Assembly: GCA_900074885.1 (NCBI GenBank)
Contig: FJUW01000062.1
Span: 459,394 to 523,393 of the forward strand
Length of the DNA stretch: 64,000 nt
Reading direction: 5' to 3'
DNA from: Rhynchosporium graminicola
Lineage: Eukaryota > Ascomycota > Leotiomycetes > Helotiales > Ploettnerulaceae
The notes under the pieces are model-generated. The model had not been told where the DNA came from and searched no databases. It was given only the letters and a program-made list of their open reading frames with translations. Positions 46,945 through 59,639 of this stretch are shown here, piece by piece (position 1 is the stretch's first letter; each line of letters begins with the position of its first letter). The position numbers were made by a program, and so were the translations under genes.

Positions 46945-48888
46945 AGCTAGAATCCTTTCCTACTTCCAATCTCGTTAACTGTGAACTGTTCTCAGACCCA
47001 GCCAGTGTGTGCATCGTTTTCCGCGTCCAATACTACTCTGCTCGGTATGACCATTGGAACATCAGGCATATGAGAGCCCGAGAAGATTCGTGTTGATCAG
47101 TTCATATCTCCAGATGTATTTGTGACAAACATTATAATTGTTTCGTTGCATCTCCACGATCTCCACCTACCCAGCTGATAGTTGAAATGCCAGTCATTAT
47201 CGGCAAAGGCCAAATCATACGCAGCTCGGGACTCTATCTTAATTAGGTAGGATCATTAATATACCTGCAGATACTCCCTCCAGGTTCTTCTGCGCTAGAC
47301 CCAGGTATCATTCATTCCATGGCTACGGGCAGCTCTCGGGGATTTAAAAGTCTATTGAGTACCTTCCAGCCGGCAGTCAGGAACATACATGATGGGTTGG
47401 TTGGTGTGCGGGATCCCCCCCCTTCCCTTTCATACGAAACGGAAAGCAGGCATGCGCATCTCAACCTGAACTTTTATGCAGCAACGGGAGCGATTAGACC
47501 TGGTCTGGTCTGGATGAATCAATTGATTAACCTGCAGCATCTCCAAGAAGAATAAGAATCTGTAATCTGTCACCCAGTGGTATTGTAATTAAGATACAAG
47601 ATCCAGCATCCACGGCAGAACATCACCCACTGCTTCTCACGAATCTCCACATCCCAATCTTCCACGGAAGAAAACACGGAATGTTTTTATGTGGAGCATA
47701 GAGGAGCCATGTGGGAGAAGGATCCGAGAATCAAATCAACAAGGATTCCGAGGACGACGAGGATTCACTCACACACACGTGGAGAGAGACAGGGTTTGCG
47801 TTGAATCGCGGCTCCTGATTCGATTGTCGCATGTCTTTGGCTCGGACAGTCATAGCAGAACTCACTCACCCATGAACGACCGACCAACCCTTGGGATCCA
47901 GTTCCAGCAAGCACAAGACAAGGAAGAAAGACCCTCTTCGACAAGGTAGGTAGGTAGTCGAGGAAGACAAGGCAGACTCGAAGTCGCGGTACACAATTGT
48001 CATTCACCCAATATCCTCCAGCAGGGATCGGAGTCGCGAAGGGCAGGAAGGCAGAGAGAGACATTGTCCGAAAATATTTGAAGCTCCGCGTCAGCAACTT
48101 TTATCACCATCCTATTGGAGATAGAGCCCCGGACTGCGAGAGTGCTTGTAGCCAGCCTATTTGAGAACCACAAGTCGTCGAATGGGGGAAAAGCCGGTAA
48201 TCACGACTTTCACCCGGACTGCTGAACGGGAATTGAGTTATCTGTGTTCGGGTTTGGGGTTCAGTGTAGCAGGATTCGAATCACTTGGGACACAAGGCCT
48301 GGTCTTTTGAGTACGAAGGTTCGATTGCCCTTGTCAAGCGAAGCGGCTAACTTTGAGTTCCGAAGTTGTGGATTAGGAAATTCGAACGACAATCCAATCC
48401 AAACCCCTTGTTGACGATACCAAGAGCCAACCTTGGGGAGGAAGGTTGATAAGACACGAACGACAAGCTTGGTTGTTCCCAGATCTGCAGGCTACTCTAA
48501 ATTCTCCAGCAACAAATAACCTTCCAGTCTGGTCGGTACAGTACGCGGGAAGAGCAGGAATCCAAGACATCAACAACCTTGGGCAACCCAGGTACGCACG
48601 GGTAGTGTGGATCTCAAACGGCCATCTCGCTCTCCTCACCTCCATCGGCTATCCAAGAACGGGGATCATTCATTACGGAAGAGACGCTTTGGTTGACAAC
48701 GCCGAGAAGCTGGCGGAGTCAAATTCTTGACGCGAGACAGGCCTGTTAAGAGATCCGCTTTCCTTGTAAGCTGCTCTCCATTGATCCCTACGCGCAATGT
48801 TATATGATGTCTCGCCTGCTGGCAGATTGTCTCCCCCTCAGGTTCCCCCTCTGATTCCCCTTCGACAAAATTCCCAGCATGAGTGATC
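46945..48888. other. long upstream region of the kelch gene
   Basis: About 1.9 kb with no convincing gene. A short frame at 47319-47555 starts with ATG but has no features. The region may contain a long 5' leader of the kelch/BTB gene. Confidence 0.4.
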
Positions 48889-51800
48889 ATGGAAGACAAG
48901 CTGACCTTGGGGCCTTCAGGCGCGTTCGAGTCGAGGTTCTCAAGCCCAGACAACTCTGCAGAAGACGAACCCGGGAAGAACATCTTCCTTCGAGGAGTCC
49001 GAAGGGGAATAAGGAAGAAGCTGGGATCGATCTCGGGGCCACATAATCGACCTGGGAATATACAGTTGGGCGAACGTTTCTCACCAGCCTCGACCCCAGT
49101 CACTCCCTCCCCAATACCGTCCAGCACAACACAATACAATCGTCCGCCGAGACATACTCCGAATAACAGCGATTCTATTCTCGAAAAGCCTCTCCCAAGA
49201 ACCCCTTCCGCCCTGCCAGTGGACGATCCGTCACGGGAGTGGCCACAGCAGACCTCATACTTCCCCGAATTTACAAAGCCAGCAGTTTCAATGTCGCGAC
49301 AAGCAGTCAACGGGAGCCGGACGAGCACGATGGATTCGGCGATATCCGGTCCAGGACAAGCGCAGATGCATGCGAATGGCTCCAAGCACCCTTCGAGTTC
49401 TTTTCAATCGGATATGGGTGGTACTCAAGGCAATATATCTAGACAGGAAGTCAACAGGCCTGAGCCTGAAGACGAAAGCAGAGATATTCTGACTCCTCGA
49501 AGCACTGGACCAGCGTCGGCTGGCCCGTCGCCAGCACAACCAAGACCTTCGGGGAATATGGTAGGCACACCAGGAGGATCATCGCAACATCTGTCAGGTC
49601 TTATGTGTAACGTACATCGAACAACTGGACAAGAACCGCATCCATTGGTTGGAGCCACAACTACAATCCTGGGAGATAAGCTATATGTGTTCGGTGGCCG
49701 GGTATTGTCTCGTTCGAGACCTGTTCTTACCTCGGATTTATACGAATTGGATCTCATAAGAAGACATTGGACAAAGATTGATGCTTCTGGAGAAATACCC
49801 CCACCCAGATACTTCCACAGTGTCTGCGCACTTGGAGAAACAAAATTTGTTTGCTATGGAGGCATGTCCCCCGCACCATCGCCAGGGCAGGCGCAAGCAG
49901 TAAACTCTGCCCAAGATTCGCAGCCGGAGGTTGTCGTAATGTCTGATATATACATCTACGATGCGCCTTCTAAAACATGGACATTCATTCCGACTCAGGA
50001 TACACCGCAAGGAAGATACGCGCACTGTGCGACTATTCTGCCGTCATCCGCTACCTTTACCTCGATAAATGCGGCTTCATCTGCAATCCAGCATAACCTA
50101 CCTGGATCGAACCCAAACTCGGGGACCTTGGGCGTGAAATTGGATGGCAGTGGAGGTGCTGAAATGGTTGTTGTTGGAGGCCAGGATAGTGCCAATCACT
50201 ACATTGAGCAAATAAGCGTCTTTAATCTCCGAAGCCTGAAATGGACCAGCACACAACAACTGGGAAAGAGCTGCGGTGCATATCGTAGTGTTGTTGCGCC
50301 TCTTCCAGCGAATGTCACCTCGCAACTTGGAAAGACCTCTCCCACCAAACCAGATTCAGGCAACATCACGCAAGATTCGAGAGAGCCTGGATCTTCTATG
50401 CTCATATACTCAAACTACAACTTTTTGGATGTCAAATTAGAGCTTCAGATACGATCAGCAGATGGAACATTGTCAGAGAAGCCAATGCAAGGGGCTTTCT
50501 CCCCACCTGGGCTTCGATTTCCTAATGGCGGTGTGATAGATACGAATTTTGTTGTTAGTGGTACATATCTCACGTCATCAAAACAGGAGTATGCATTGTG
50601 GGCTTTAGATATGAAGACTCTAACTTGGAATCGAATTGATGCAGGCGGCAGCGTGTTTAGCCAAGGAAGTTGGAACCGAGGTGTGCTCTGGAATCGGCGC
50701 AACACATTTGTGATTCTCGGCAACCGAAAGAGAAGTCTGGTCGAGGATTACAATCATCGCCGTATCAATTTCAGCAATGTCTGCATGGTCGAGTTGGAAG
50801 CTTTTGGCTTGTATGATAACCCAAGGAGGGCGGCTCCCATGTCAGGATTCGTCTCGGCCAGTTCTCCGTTCAATATTCCTTCGCTGAGCAGGAGCACAAG
50901 AGCAGGCTGGACTGGAGGTGGCCGCTCTCTTTCCAAGGCTGCCGAAGAATTAGGTCAGGCTGCTCTTGGCATGCGGGAGTTGGCAGACATGGATATTCTA
51001 TGCGTCGGAGGCGAGCGCATACCTGTCAATTCAAGAGTGGTTGCAAGACGATGGGGCCCCTACTTTGTGCAACTCCTTCGAGAAGGAGCTGCTACTCAGG
51101 ATGGTAATGATGCCGCAACTCTACGACCAGAAGTTATGCTGCGGCAAAATCCGAGTCGAAATAGTAGTGTTACCATTACCCCTAGTATTGGTGCTCATTC
51201 CTCAAATATGAGCACTTCTTCGACATTAAACAACCCTTCTGTAGCTCCGGGCAATCGAGGATCTGTTGACAGCACATCATTGTCAATGCCTCCAGATGCT
51301 GGCAGCCTCACCCCAGCATCTCGACCGCGAACTTTGTACCTTCCTCATACGCAACTAACCCTCAAAGCTCTTCTTCATTTCATATACACCTCGGCCCTCC
51401 CACCATCGTCATCGCCACATTGTACGCCCCAAATACTCTGCTCTCTTCTCCAAATAGCCCGTCCATATAAAGTGGACGGTCTGCTCGAAGCTGTCGTCGA
51501 GCGTCTTCACGAGGTTCTCGATTCGCGCAATGCAGCAGCCGTATTCAACGCCTCTGCCATGGCTGCTGGTGGCGGTCGCTCAACGAGCTCTACCGCTGGT
51601 CTGGGAGAAAACTGGCTCGCCACTGACTTGAAAGACATTCCGGGGAGCAACCCGAATGCATCACCGCAAATCCTTAATGTCGGTGGTTCGAACAGCGAAT
51701 TAAGTTCTCGCACTCAGCAAAGCCTCCGTATCAACACCTCTGTCGGTGGAGGTAGGAAATCAGAAGAAGATGACGCCGCAAGCGCGTCAGGTAGTGTCGC

Positions 51801-52023
51801 CAGCGATGTTTCTGAATCTGATATGAGTAGCAGTGTGAGTACATCCGATGCTGGACAAAGAAGCACTCACGGAAGAGAGGTGTGGAGGGGCGATGTGAGT
51901 GCCGTCATCGGGTTGCAGAAACGCGGTTTGAGGGGTTTGATGGAGGGGAGGAGATTGAGAGAGCGTGGTGCCAGTGTTGTCCAGATGCCGAATCGAGTCG
52001 GCTTGGGTATTGGTGGGACTTGA
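48889..52023 (+). CDS. Ral2-like kelch and BTB-domain protein
   Basis: A single frame of 1044 residues from the ATG at 48889; a GTG two codons earlier only extends the open frame. The first 240 residues are Ser/Pro-rich and disordered. Kelch repeats follow (KLYVFGGRVLS, RYFHSVCALG, KFVCYGGM, GRYAHCATILP, EMVVVGGQD). Near residue 700 DMDILCVGGERIPVNSRVV starts a BTB-like domain, interrupted by a Ser/Pro-rich insert. It resumes with LTLKALLHFIYTSALP and a helical BACK-like segment. The architecture matches fission yeast Ral2, needed for Ras1 activation in mating and cell shape, and its filamentous relatives. A cytoplasmic Ras-pathway role is therefore an inference from architecture. Confidence 0.78.
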   Translation: MEDKLTLGPSGAFESRFSSPDNSAEDEPGKNIFLRGVRRGIRKKLGSISGPHNRPGNIQLGERFSPASTPVTPSPIPSSTTQYNRPPRHTPNNSDSILEKPLPRTPSALPVDDPSREWPQQTSYFPEFTKPAVSMSRQAVNGSRTSTMDSAISGPGQAQMHANGSKHPSSSFQSDMGGTQGNISRQEVNRPEPEDESRDILTPRSTGPASAGPSPAQPRPSGNMVGTPGGSSQHLSGLMCNVHRTTGQEPHPLVGATTTILGDKLYVFGGRVLSRSRPVLTSDLYELDLIRRHWTKIDASGEIPPPRYFHSVCALGETKFVCYGGMSPAPSPGQAQAVNSAQDSQPEVVVMSDIYIYDAPSKTWTFIPTQDTPQGRYAHCATILPSSATFTSINAASSAIQHNLPGSNPNSGTLGVKLDGSGGAEMVVVGGQDSANHYIEQISVFNLRSLKWTSTQQLGKSCGAYRSVVAPLPANVTSQLGKTSPTKPDSGNITQDSREPGSSMLIYSNYNFLDVKLELQIRSADGTLSEKPMQGAFSPPGLRFPNGGVIDTNFVVSGTYLTSSKQEYALWALDMKTLTWNRIDAGGSVFSQGSWNRGVLWNRRNTFVILGNRKRSLVEDYNHRRINFSNVCMVELEAFGLYDNPRRAAPMSGFVSASSPFNIPSLSRSTRAGWTGGGRSLSKAAEELGQAALGMRELADMDILCVGGERIPVNSRVVARRWGPYFVQLLREGAATQDGNDAATLRPEVMLRQNPSRNSSVTITPSIGAHSSNMSTSSTLNNPSVAPGNRGSVDSTSLSMPPDAGSLTPASRPRTLYLPHTQLTLKALLHFIYTSALPPSSSPHCTPQILCSLLQIARPYKVDGLLEAVVERLHEVLDSRNAAAVFNASAMAAGGGRSTSSTAGLGENWLATDLKDIPGSNPNASPQILNVGGSNSELSSRTQQSLRINTSVGGGRKSEEDDAASASGSVASDVSESDMSSSVSTSDAGQRSTHGREVWRGDVSAVIGLQKRGLRGLMEGRRLRERGASVVQMPNRVGLGIGGT

Positions 52024-53889
52024 ATTGCGTCTATAAGAGTTCTACAATACTTGAGTATGAGCAGGTATCAGCCGAGAGGAGATGGATGAAATGGCTGAAA
52101 AGCAGGATTTAATTGATTTGTTTACGAGGATTATGAGTCACGTTGCATTGGATGCGATGAGGAAGTAACTGTTTGTTATTGCTGGAAAGCTATAGAGTGT
52201 GCTCACTTGCCTTCTTTGTATATCATTCTTCAGCGAGCTCAGAGTTTTGGTATATTTGAATACATTGAATTGAGGCAGCAAATGCTTCATTGCTTTGCAT
52301 CGTGGCTTTCTCTCTTATGTATGAATGAAGTTTCAGAAGCAGGCGTTTAAATATGCTCGCCTAGAGCATATCTAAACTGATAACTGCAACCAATCCATCC
52401 ACTGCTTCCCATCACTAGCCAACCAATAATTAGAGTGTGGGTTATATATACGAGCTTCAGATTTATCGCTGGCATTCGAGAGTGCGAAGCTCATGGATCC
52501 AACGTGACTTGCTTGACACTCGTGGCCAGACTATCAAGCTTGGAAAGGAGACGCACGATGGGTGTTTCCAGCTCGCTCGGACTTGCGAGGATTGGTTTTC
52601 TGAGTATCCATGGACCTTTTCCCTGTCAAATAGAAAGTGCAGAAGAGGAACGGGACTTCCGGATTTTCCGAGTCGGAGAAACGGACGGCGAGCTGCTTGA
52701 CGGGTTTTCGCTGTGTTGGAGTAGCGCGGTGCTTGAGCTGCGATCTGTGGATGAGGAGATGGATCCTCCTTCTCACCAATCATAGAAAGCTCGATACTCA
52801 ATGAAATAAGCGAGGATCAACATGGGAGATGCTGACGAATACCGACTCAACAATCTGGAGTTATAGTAGAGACAGGGACGAGAGATTGAAGATCTCTCTC
52901 GGGCACGTTTCTAGCTTTGAGGTCGCAAGATCGAGGATTCTCACGCGGCTGCTCTATACAGTCCAGACCTTATCTTGGAAGAGCCGTAGCTCGGTGAGAT
53001 CTGGCTACGCAAGTATTATAAATCAATCCGAGGATTGTGCCAAAACTCATCCATATTCTTTCAACCGTATATCGTGACCAATTCTTCCTCTGGTCTTCAG
53101 CAAAACAGACTCATCACCTGCAACTTCCACTTTGGCAAAATCATCAAGTGCTTTTCATGAGTCATGACTTCACAGTGTTACCTTAGTAATGTCCTATGAT
53201 CTCTTCGACGCTTTAGTCGTGAGTGAGGAATAGTCATATTTAGATTCTAATAATCATGTTCAATGGCTTCCTTTACCAGCCAAGGGAACAAGGTAAATAG
53301 GTCCTCGCTTCATCTATAAAAATTGCCCAACTTTGTGCCAATGAAGTCCAATCCGAACATACGAGAGCTGAAAGTTGAAAGGGAGAAATATACTTGAAGA
53401 ATCGCAAAGCTACGATTTTTCACACCTCAGCCAGAGATGGAACCGCTCAGCCTCGAACTTGCATGCATCGTGGTTTCTGGTTGACACCTTGGCAACGAGA
53501 TTGAGTCACGGGACCTAGTTTGCAGCGTAGATTGGTAATGACTACTGGCCCTGTCATTAGACTAGAGCATTTCCTGTTGATTGAAGTGTGCCTTTCTAAT
53601 CTCTAGTTTCTATACATCTTCGACCCCAGTTATCAAAGTCAGAAATTAGATCCGACGGATAGTGAGACTGATATCCATGAAGACTTGTTCCGCGACTATT
53701 CAACCACTTGCCTGATACTCGCTCAAATCAATACCTGAGTGCTCTCATCCTACTGTGGGGTATGACAAAAATGCCAAGCATGCCAAAGAGCATGATACCC
53801 GTCGATGTATGCGCATTGGTAGTAGCAGTTGCCATGGCAGCTTCACCATCCAGGTCAAGGTCCAATGAATTCCCAACCACTCAGTGGAA
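52024..53889. other. intergenic region between convergent genes
   Basis: About 1.9 kb between convergent genes. Frames at 52435-52801 overlap on both strands and have no features. I see no gene. Confidence 0.5.
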
Positions 53890-55235
53890 TCAGTCGACAT
53901 CGTCCGCACTAGTATCCGGTAATTTCTGCCCGTCCTTTATCTCCTCCTTCTTTCCCTCCTCATCACGTCCGTCAATGCCCTTGGCCTTTCCCTTAAACGG
54001 CTTCCCTCCCTCGACACCATCCTTAACATTCCCATCCTCATCAACATCCTCCTTCAGATATAGGGTGAAGAGGACGACGAACAAGACATGGTCGGTAGCG
54101 CGGTTTTTGAGCGTGTATCTTAAGCTGTGTGAGCGCTTTTGGACTTTCCTGGTAGACGTAAAAGAGGGGTTGGCTTTTGCTTCGCTGGAAGATGGATGGG
54201 CGGGATTGAGTGGAAATCAGGGACGAAGGGAACGTGTGATACAGAGAACTGGATTCAGGAAGAAAGGGGACGAGTAAAGAGTAGAAGCTTACCTTAAGCC
54301 TTGACCATCCCAGTAATTCATGATAGGAAGAGTGAAACCAGGGAGTCTAAGAGCGAAATCTACAATCAAATTAGCATCCCTTCACGAAAACCCAGACAGA
54401 TAGACCGGTTTGATTTAGAGACTTACCATTAAAATCCAAATACGGATTGTAGAAATCGCATCCATAAACCCTGCCCTCCTCCCACTCCCACTCCTTCCTA
54501 TTCTCCTCTACCAAAAAGTGTTTTTTCCTCGCAGCTTCACTCTCCGGTACCCCCTTCTCCCTCCTAACCCCCAATCCCTCCTGATCACCACCCTCCTCGA
54601 AGACCAAACCCGCCTCGTGGTCTCCAATTTTTGCGTCCCCTCCCGTCACCCCAACTTTCGGCCCAACATGCAGCCTAGTAACACTACTCGCGGCCGGTCC
54701 ATAAAGATATGGTTTATCCGCATATACATCCCCATCGAGACCAGGATCGACAACCCATTTTACGATGCGGAACGCCGTGTTGAATCCTGGTGGTAAGCGG
54801 TCGCGAATTGGGTGATCGAAGTCGTTGCCGAAGACCAGATCGTTGCCGTTAATGGATGTTTTAGGCGTGAAGCGGAAGGCGATCGAGTATTGGTCCTTGT
54901 CTTTGGAGTGTGGGGGGAGGGAGAAGTAGGGGGATGTGGAGGGGGAGCTGTGGGGAAGACCGCGGTAGGACTGGAGATTGGATCGTGTTAGCTTTCGCTC
55001 TGCAAGGACTCGATCGTGCTATTGAACGACGAGGGATATGCGGAGAGTGCTTGTGCAGGGAGCATTGAGAGTTCCTGGAGGATGAGAGACATACCTGTAC
55101 CCTGACGTTCAAATCCACGGTAATATGCTCGGTATCGATCGTAATAGGGCTCGATTGGTTGACAGGCACAATCTTGTGTGTCTTTATATCGTACTCCGAG
55201 CCTGTCGTTACCTGCAAGACATAATTATGTGCCAT
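53890..55235 (-). CDS. DUF1769 family conserved fungal protein
   Basis: Four exons (55235-55095, 54970-54427, 54359-54293, 54184-53890) join in phase to 348 residues, with introns of 124, 67 and 108 bases and clean donors (GTATGT, GTAAGT, GTAAGC). It starts MAHNYVLQVTTGSEYD, typical of the family. The core has SIAFRFTPK, GNDLVFGNDFDHPIRDRLPP and FNTAFRIVKWVVDPGLDGD; later come PYLYGPAASS, YNPYLDFN and LPIMNYWDGQ. The last exon contains RYTLKNRATDHVLFVVLF and then a Lys/Glu-rich tail. DUF1769 (UPF0590) proteins are widespread in fungi with unknown function. No signal peptide or membrane span is seen, so it is probably cytosolic. Confidence 0.9.
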
Positions 55236-56157
55236 GCTGCTCTCTCATGCTGTGATGATTGAGACTGTGACCTTGCTCTGCAGTCGTCGACTTGTGTTAT
55301 GAGAGGTTGGAAGAAGTCAACAATCGATTGCCCTGTTTCATAGAACCTGAAATTATCTTTGCTGAGTAGGTATTTGCTTGCTTAGGTAGTATTACGAGTT
55401 TCGAGAGCAGATGGCGGGGTTGAATCTGACCTGAATGTTGAGTTCAAGTGGGGTCGCTGGGTGAGTGTGAGTGTGAGTGTGAGTGTGAGTGTGGGTTTTT
55501 GTTTTGGATTTTCCCGAGATGGCAGCGGGAGCAAGCAAGTACGTCACCGCCGACAACGCATCACAATCCTTGTTCACGAGAAAGCTTGCCTCTTTAGACT
55601 TCTTGACATGTGTGCCATTCACTTCGAGTGATGCATTTACGTCAGAAGTTTGTGAAATTGAAGGGAAAGCTTGATTGATGATAAATAAAAAAAAAGGAAT
55701 TGCTAGGTGCTCCGCTACCCTTGGATCATCATCCTCTGATTGAATTTCTCTCTTCTCGGGACCAACAGGTCGGTTTATCGTTCATGCTTCATTCAGTTCA
55801 TATGTAGGTGTGTACGTAAAATTACTTCATTGGTAACATTCGTAATAATTGGTATCATATTGTTTCAGAAGATAATTAGCCAGAAATCCACCGACACGAT
55901 TTGCCTGGCCGACCCTAAGATAAGTATCCAGAAAATGTTTCCCTCAAAAAATACACATATCGAGCATTGCGCTGGGCGCGATGCAATGATAAAATACATG
56001 GTGATTGTCTTACTCGGCGGTAGCTGACAAGAAACTGTCAATGTCAACCCTTTGATAGAAGCTGATATGCCCAAAGCCGACCCAATATTGGGCCAGCTTG
56101 TTATATGAGATCATGATCAACTGGCTCTCGATATATTTATCTGCAATCAGTTAGCAC
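55236..56157. other. intergenic region with a GTGAGT microsatellite
   Basis: Upstream of the DUF1769 gene and downstream of the F-box gene. It contains only the hexanucleotide repeat and weak frames that run through it. Confidence 0.5.
55461..55493. repeat. hexanucleotide microsatellite (GTGAGT)5
   Basis: Five perfect tandem GTGAGT units plus a partial sixth. It generates a His-Thr repeat in a minus-strand frame that is unlikely to be a gene. Confidence 0.95.
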
Positions 56158-57829
56158 TCACGAAACATGAAATCCATACGGATCTAGCCCACCATTTCGA
56201 AATCCCCTAGCTGCTATATGGCCTCTGCTATTGACGATCCTGGCGCCCTTGAATTTATCCTCGGTAGCAATCCGAACACAGTTCGTATCCGAGATATCAT
56301 CTGCAATGAAAGTGTCCTCCCCTCGGGGAATGTTCGGGTCTCCTGTCAGTTTAATGGCTTCCAAACTCCCGCGATTGATCCTAGCTGCTTTCTTTCGACA
56401 CTCCCACTCCTCCGGTGTCTCGTCCTCTCTTTGAACAACAGTCGCCTCGTCGAATGGTTCCTCATTATCCGGCTGATGCATGAGTAAAAACTCGCATCCG
56501 TGTCCGCTATAATCCCCCACCCATATACCCCTATATGGCTTCTCCTCAGTCGGCGTATACAGTTTAGGATCCAGAGTCGCATAAGTATGCAACTCTTCCC
56601 CTAGATGATAACCAGGTATGTTGGTTCCCGCCATCATCTGCATCCAGCGCCTGATCCTAAATGTCTGATTACTAACTTGCGACCGTTTCTGAGGCTTCTG
56701 TCCTTGCCCAAGAAAAGCTTCCGAGCTTCCAGTTATACTCTGCACGCGATGTCTGGCCGGGATGGTTTGAGGAGGCCATATTTTCCTACCGGCAGGCTCC
56801 TCAACTGGACGGGCGAGACTAAAGTTGGAGAATAAACCGCGGTGGCTCCTCTCTTCGATTCGCATTGGTATTTCAGCGGAAAATCGATGTGCGGGATCCG
56901 TTCGACTGGATGATAAAGACATCAAGGATTCGAGAGAAAGAGCATCTAGTTGCAGGATCGGCTGACCCAGATCCAAGCGGCAAGTTGGCTCGAAAGAATG
57001 AATCAACACATTGTCATCCACTTCCCAGGGCTCAAACGTAGGAGCTTCGCGTTGCGCCACGAGTCGATAGCCTTGAATGACACCCTTGCTCTGATCGTAC
57101 CTGGCAATGATGAGCTTGCCCGTAAGGAAATAATCATTGAACCATATCTTGTACTTTGTTAGAAACCAGTGAGGGTCGTGAGCGATATAGAGCTCTCGGA
57201 AGGATCTGCATGGATAGGGAGATGTTATGCGGTTCCCGGGAACGTTTTCTTGGACATGCCTCTGCCATGAGACGTCATGTTTGGCGTGATCGGAAAGACG
57301 ATGACAAGTCGCGGAAACTGCGACGAGGTCGAGAGGGCCTAGACAGGAGAAAATGTAGTCGATTAACTCTGAGGGAAGATCAAGTATGAAGCAGAATGCC
57401 TTCGAAGGCAAGCTTACAGATGTGTCTGGACGAAAATCATATTAGTTTGTAAGACTGCCAGGATGTATAACTGAACAATACCGAACGAGCGCATGTGGAA
57501 TATTGAATTGAGTTCACGAGCAGTCGATTAAAGACCACCAGTGCAATCGTGATAACCCCATACGAAGCGAAGTCTGATCTCCACATACCTGTCTGAGGAG
57601 CTTCACACTTCCGAGTCCCGGGCACAGTCTCGTCACCAGACAACGACGTGAGTTGGTTCCTTTCACGAAGGCCTTGATCCTGCAATGTCCTACCAGCAGG
57701 TATCGACTGGACTAAATCAAAATTCTCTTCCACGCCCGGGTTGATGCCGCCATGCTGATAGTTGTAGGAGTTTTCCATAGGATAGCTCGTTTGAGGGGTT
57801 GGGGTCGGGGTTGGCGTAGAGGAAGCCAT
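56158..57829 (-). CDS. F-box protein, FBXO31-like
   Basis: Two exons, 57829-57589 and 57425-56158, join over a 163-base intron (GTATGT donor, GTCCAG acceptor) to 502 residues. An in-frame ATG at 57868 would add 13 residues. The first 85 residues are Pro/Thr-rich and polar. The F-box follows at about residues 90-135 (LDLPSELIDYIFSCLGPLD, then HRLSDHAKHDVSWQRHV). The rest alternates beta-rich segments with a disordered stretch and includes YRGIWVGDYSGHGCEFLL. That pattern (G.W.G.Y..HG.E) is characteristic of the FBXO31 substrate domain. It would serve as an SCF receptor; animal FBXO31 acts in checkpoint degradation and recognises damaged C-termini. The FBXO31 match is by motif only. Confidence 0.7.
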
Positions 57830-59639
57830 TCCCTGTAACACTGGACGCAGCAGCGTCGTCCAAAACATCTGCAAGTTTCTCCTCAATCCTGACTTATCTC
57901 AACACCCCACCCCACGATCTCAGCAGGAACAGAAAAACTGACAGGCAAGCCGGGAGACGATTGACGTTATATTATGCAAGCGAGCTTCGCTAGTACAGTA
58001 ACATTTGTGATCCCAGTCGAAGCTGCACGAAGCGCACGCACGGTTTCAGCAGGTGTACCCAGGAGGGATCTCGATCATGATATGATGAGACAGTGCGAAC
58101 GCGTTGCCAAAGAATGGAGGGGACAAGTGGAGGTTTGTCTTTCTTGAGGTGCAGGCGCCACAAGGTTTAGACTAACCCCAGTACAAACAAGTACTGTATT
58201 CGCCATTCGCCCGTACTATACACGCGGCAAGCTGCAACCTTAATTTGATTAGACTTAGAGTAGTCACCATATATACCTCCGTAGAGCATCAACAGCGACA
58301 TCGAGCTTCCTATTCAGGTCATTGCAAATGCTCCCGGCATTTGAAGGATGATCAGCTGAGGGTAGGTATGCTTAGGCAACCTGGAGAGTTGGGCGATGCC
58401 CTTGGCGAAGCTGGCGAGGCGGAGGTTCTATCTAGGTACTCTCGGTAACGTCCCAGCTCCAGAGAAGCAGTGTGATGTGACTAAGGTACTTTATCAGTGT
58501 CGCAAGGCTTGCGTAACATGTACGAGCCCAAGGGAATTCTTCTCCGGCGAAGCGATTTTGCAAGCTGGTTATGAATTCGTCCTTCTAAGAATATAACTTG
58601 TAGTAAATTCATCAAAACCTTATGTGACTATCAATTACTACTTGGGGCAATCGGGAGATATATCTATGAGGTTACAATAAAGTTGCGATAGTCAATTATA
58701 CTGACAGCACTGCGCCGATGAGAAGTTTTGCCCTTCGCCAACGACGAACTCGCCTCGCCTCGGTATCAAGCAGTCATCACAGCTTGATTCTATTCAAGGC
58801 TACCTTATTGGTCTCATCCCAGCCACATTCACAGCTCCAAGTCAAAGCTTAGTTGGGTGATCCTGCACCGATAGGTCTAAGGGATAAGCTTCCGCAGGCG
58901 ATACAGATCCAGAGAGGCAGGTATCTCGGAGCCAAGCATGTCCCCGACTCACCGGAAGGTCTAGGCGGCCGAGATGAGCAAGATATCCTCAGCGAATGAA
59001 ATGGAGGATATGCCTTCGATTCCATACTCCAGGCTTTGATTAGCTTATCTACTTGCGTCTTACTGATGCTTGATCGAAAATTAGTAATACAGAGAGTTCA
59101 CAGTATGCAGAGAGTATAGTGAAAGAGGCAGGAGATATCAGAATGAGGAAGCTGTCTTTGTCTATCAGAAAATAAGCTTCAATAGGTACCTATGCATCCG
59201 AAGTCGCCTCTCCCCCGTAGTGTATTTTCGAGAGTTCACACTTCGCCGCATCTAATCCATTATAGGGAGGAGGAAGCTGTTCAGCCATGTCCGCCAAAAA
59301 TAACGCCCCTTCCAACCCTGAGATATCCTTCTCGACCCTTACTACCATTGTCCGCGGCGAGGGATATTCGTCTTCCGACGAGGGAGAAAACCTGCTAGAT
59401 ATAGTAGTTGACTATCACACCTCGATTTAAATATCATAAACATATTTCACGACATTAAAAAAGTAAAATCTCCAAGTGATGACTACACTATGACCTATAA
59501 TCCCAGATGAATTTATAACGAGCTTGCAAAATCGTTCCACCGGAGCCGTTCGGAGCTTTTTCTACGATATCTGCAGAGCACAGGGCACCATTATACGGAG
59601 TAGGGGAGCCGCGTGGCAACCTAGATGTGGAAACTTATA
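57830..59639. other. intergenic region at the edge of the AT-rich block
   Basis: About 1.8 kb without a supported gene. Base composition is ordinary until about 59.4 kb, then becomes AT-rich. Confidence 0.5.

Noticed and set aside
48270..48335. Possible tRNA B boxes (GATTCGAATC, GGTTCGATTG)
   Set aside because: No matching acceptor stem, T-stem or A box could be found around them.
52435..52801. Overlapping plus and minus frames after the kelch gene
   Set aside because: Frames mirror each other, and none has a domain or a consistent exon chain.
55392..55622. Minus-strand frame with a His-Thr repeat
   Set aside because: It is produced by the GTGAGT microsatellite and has no start context, domain or splice support.
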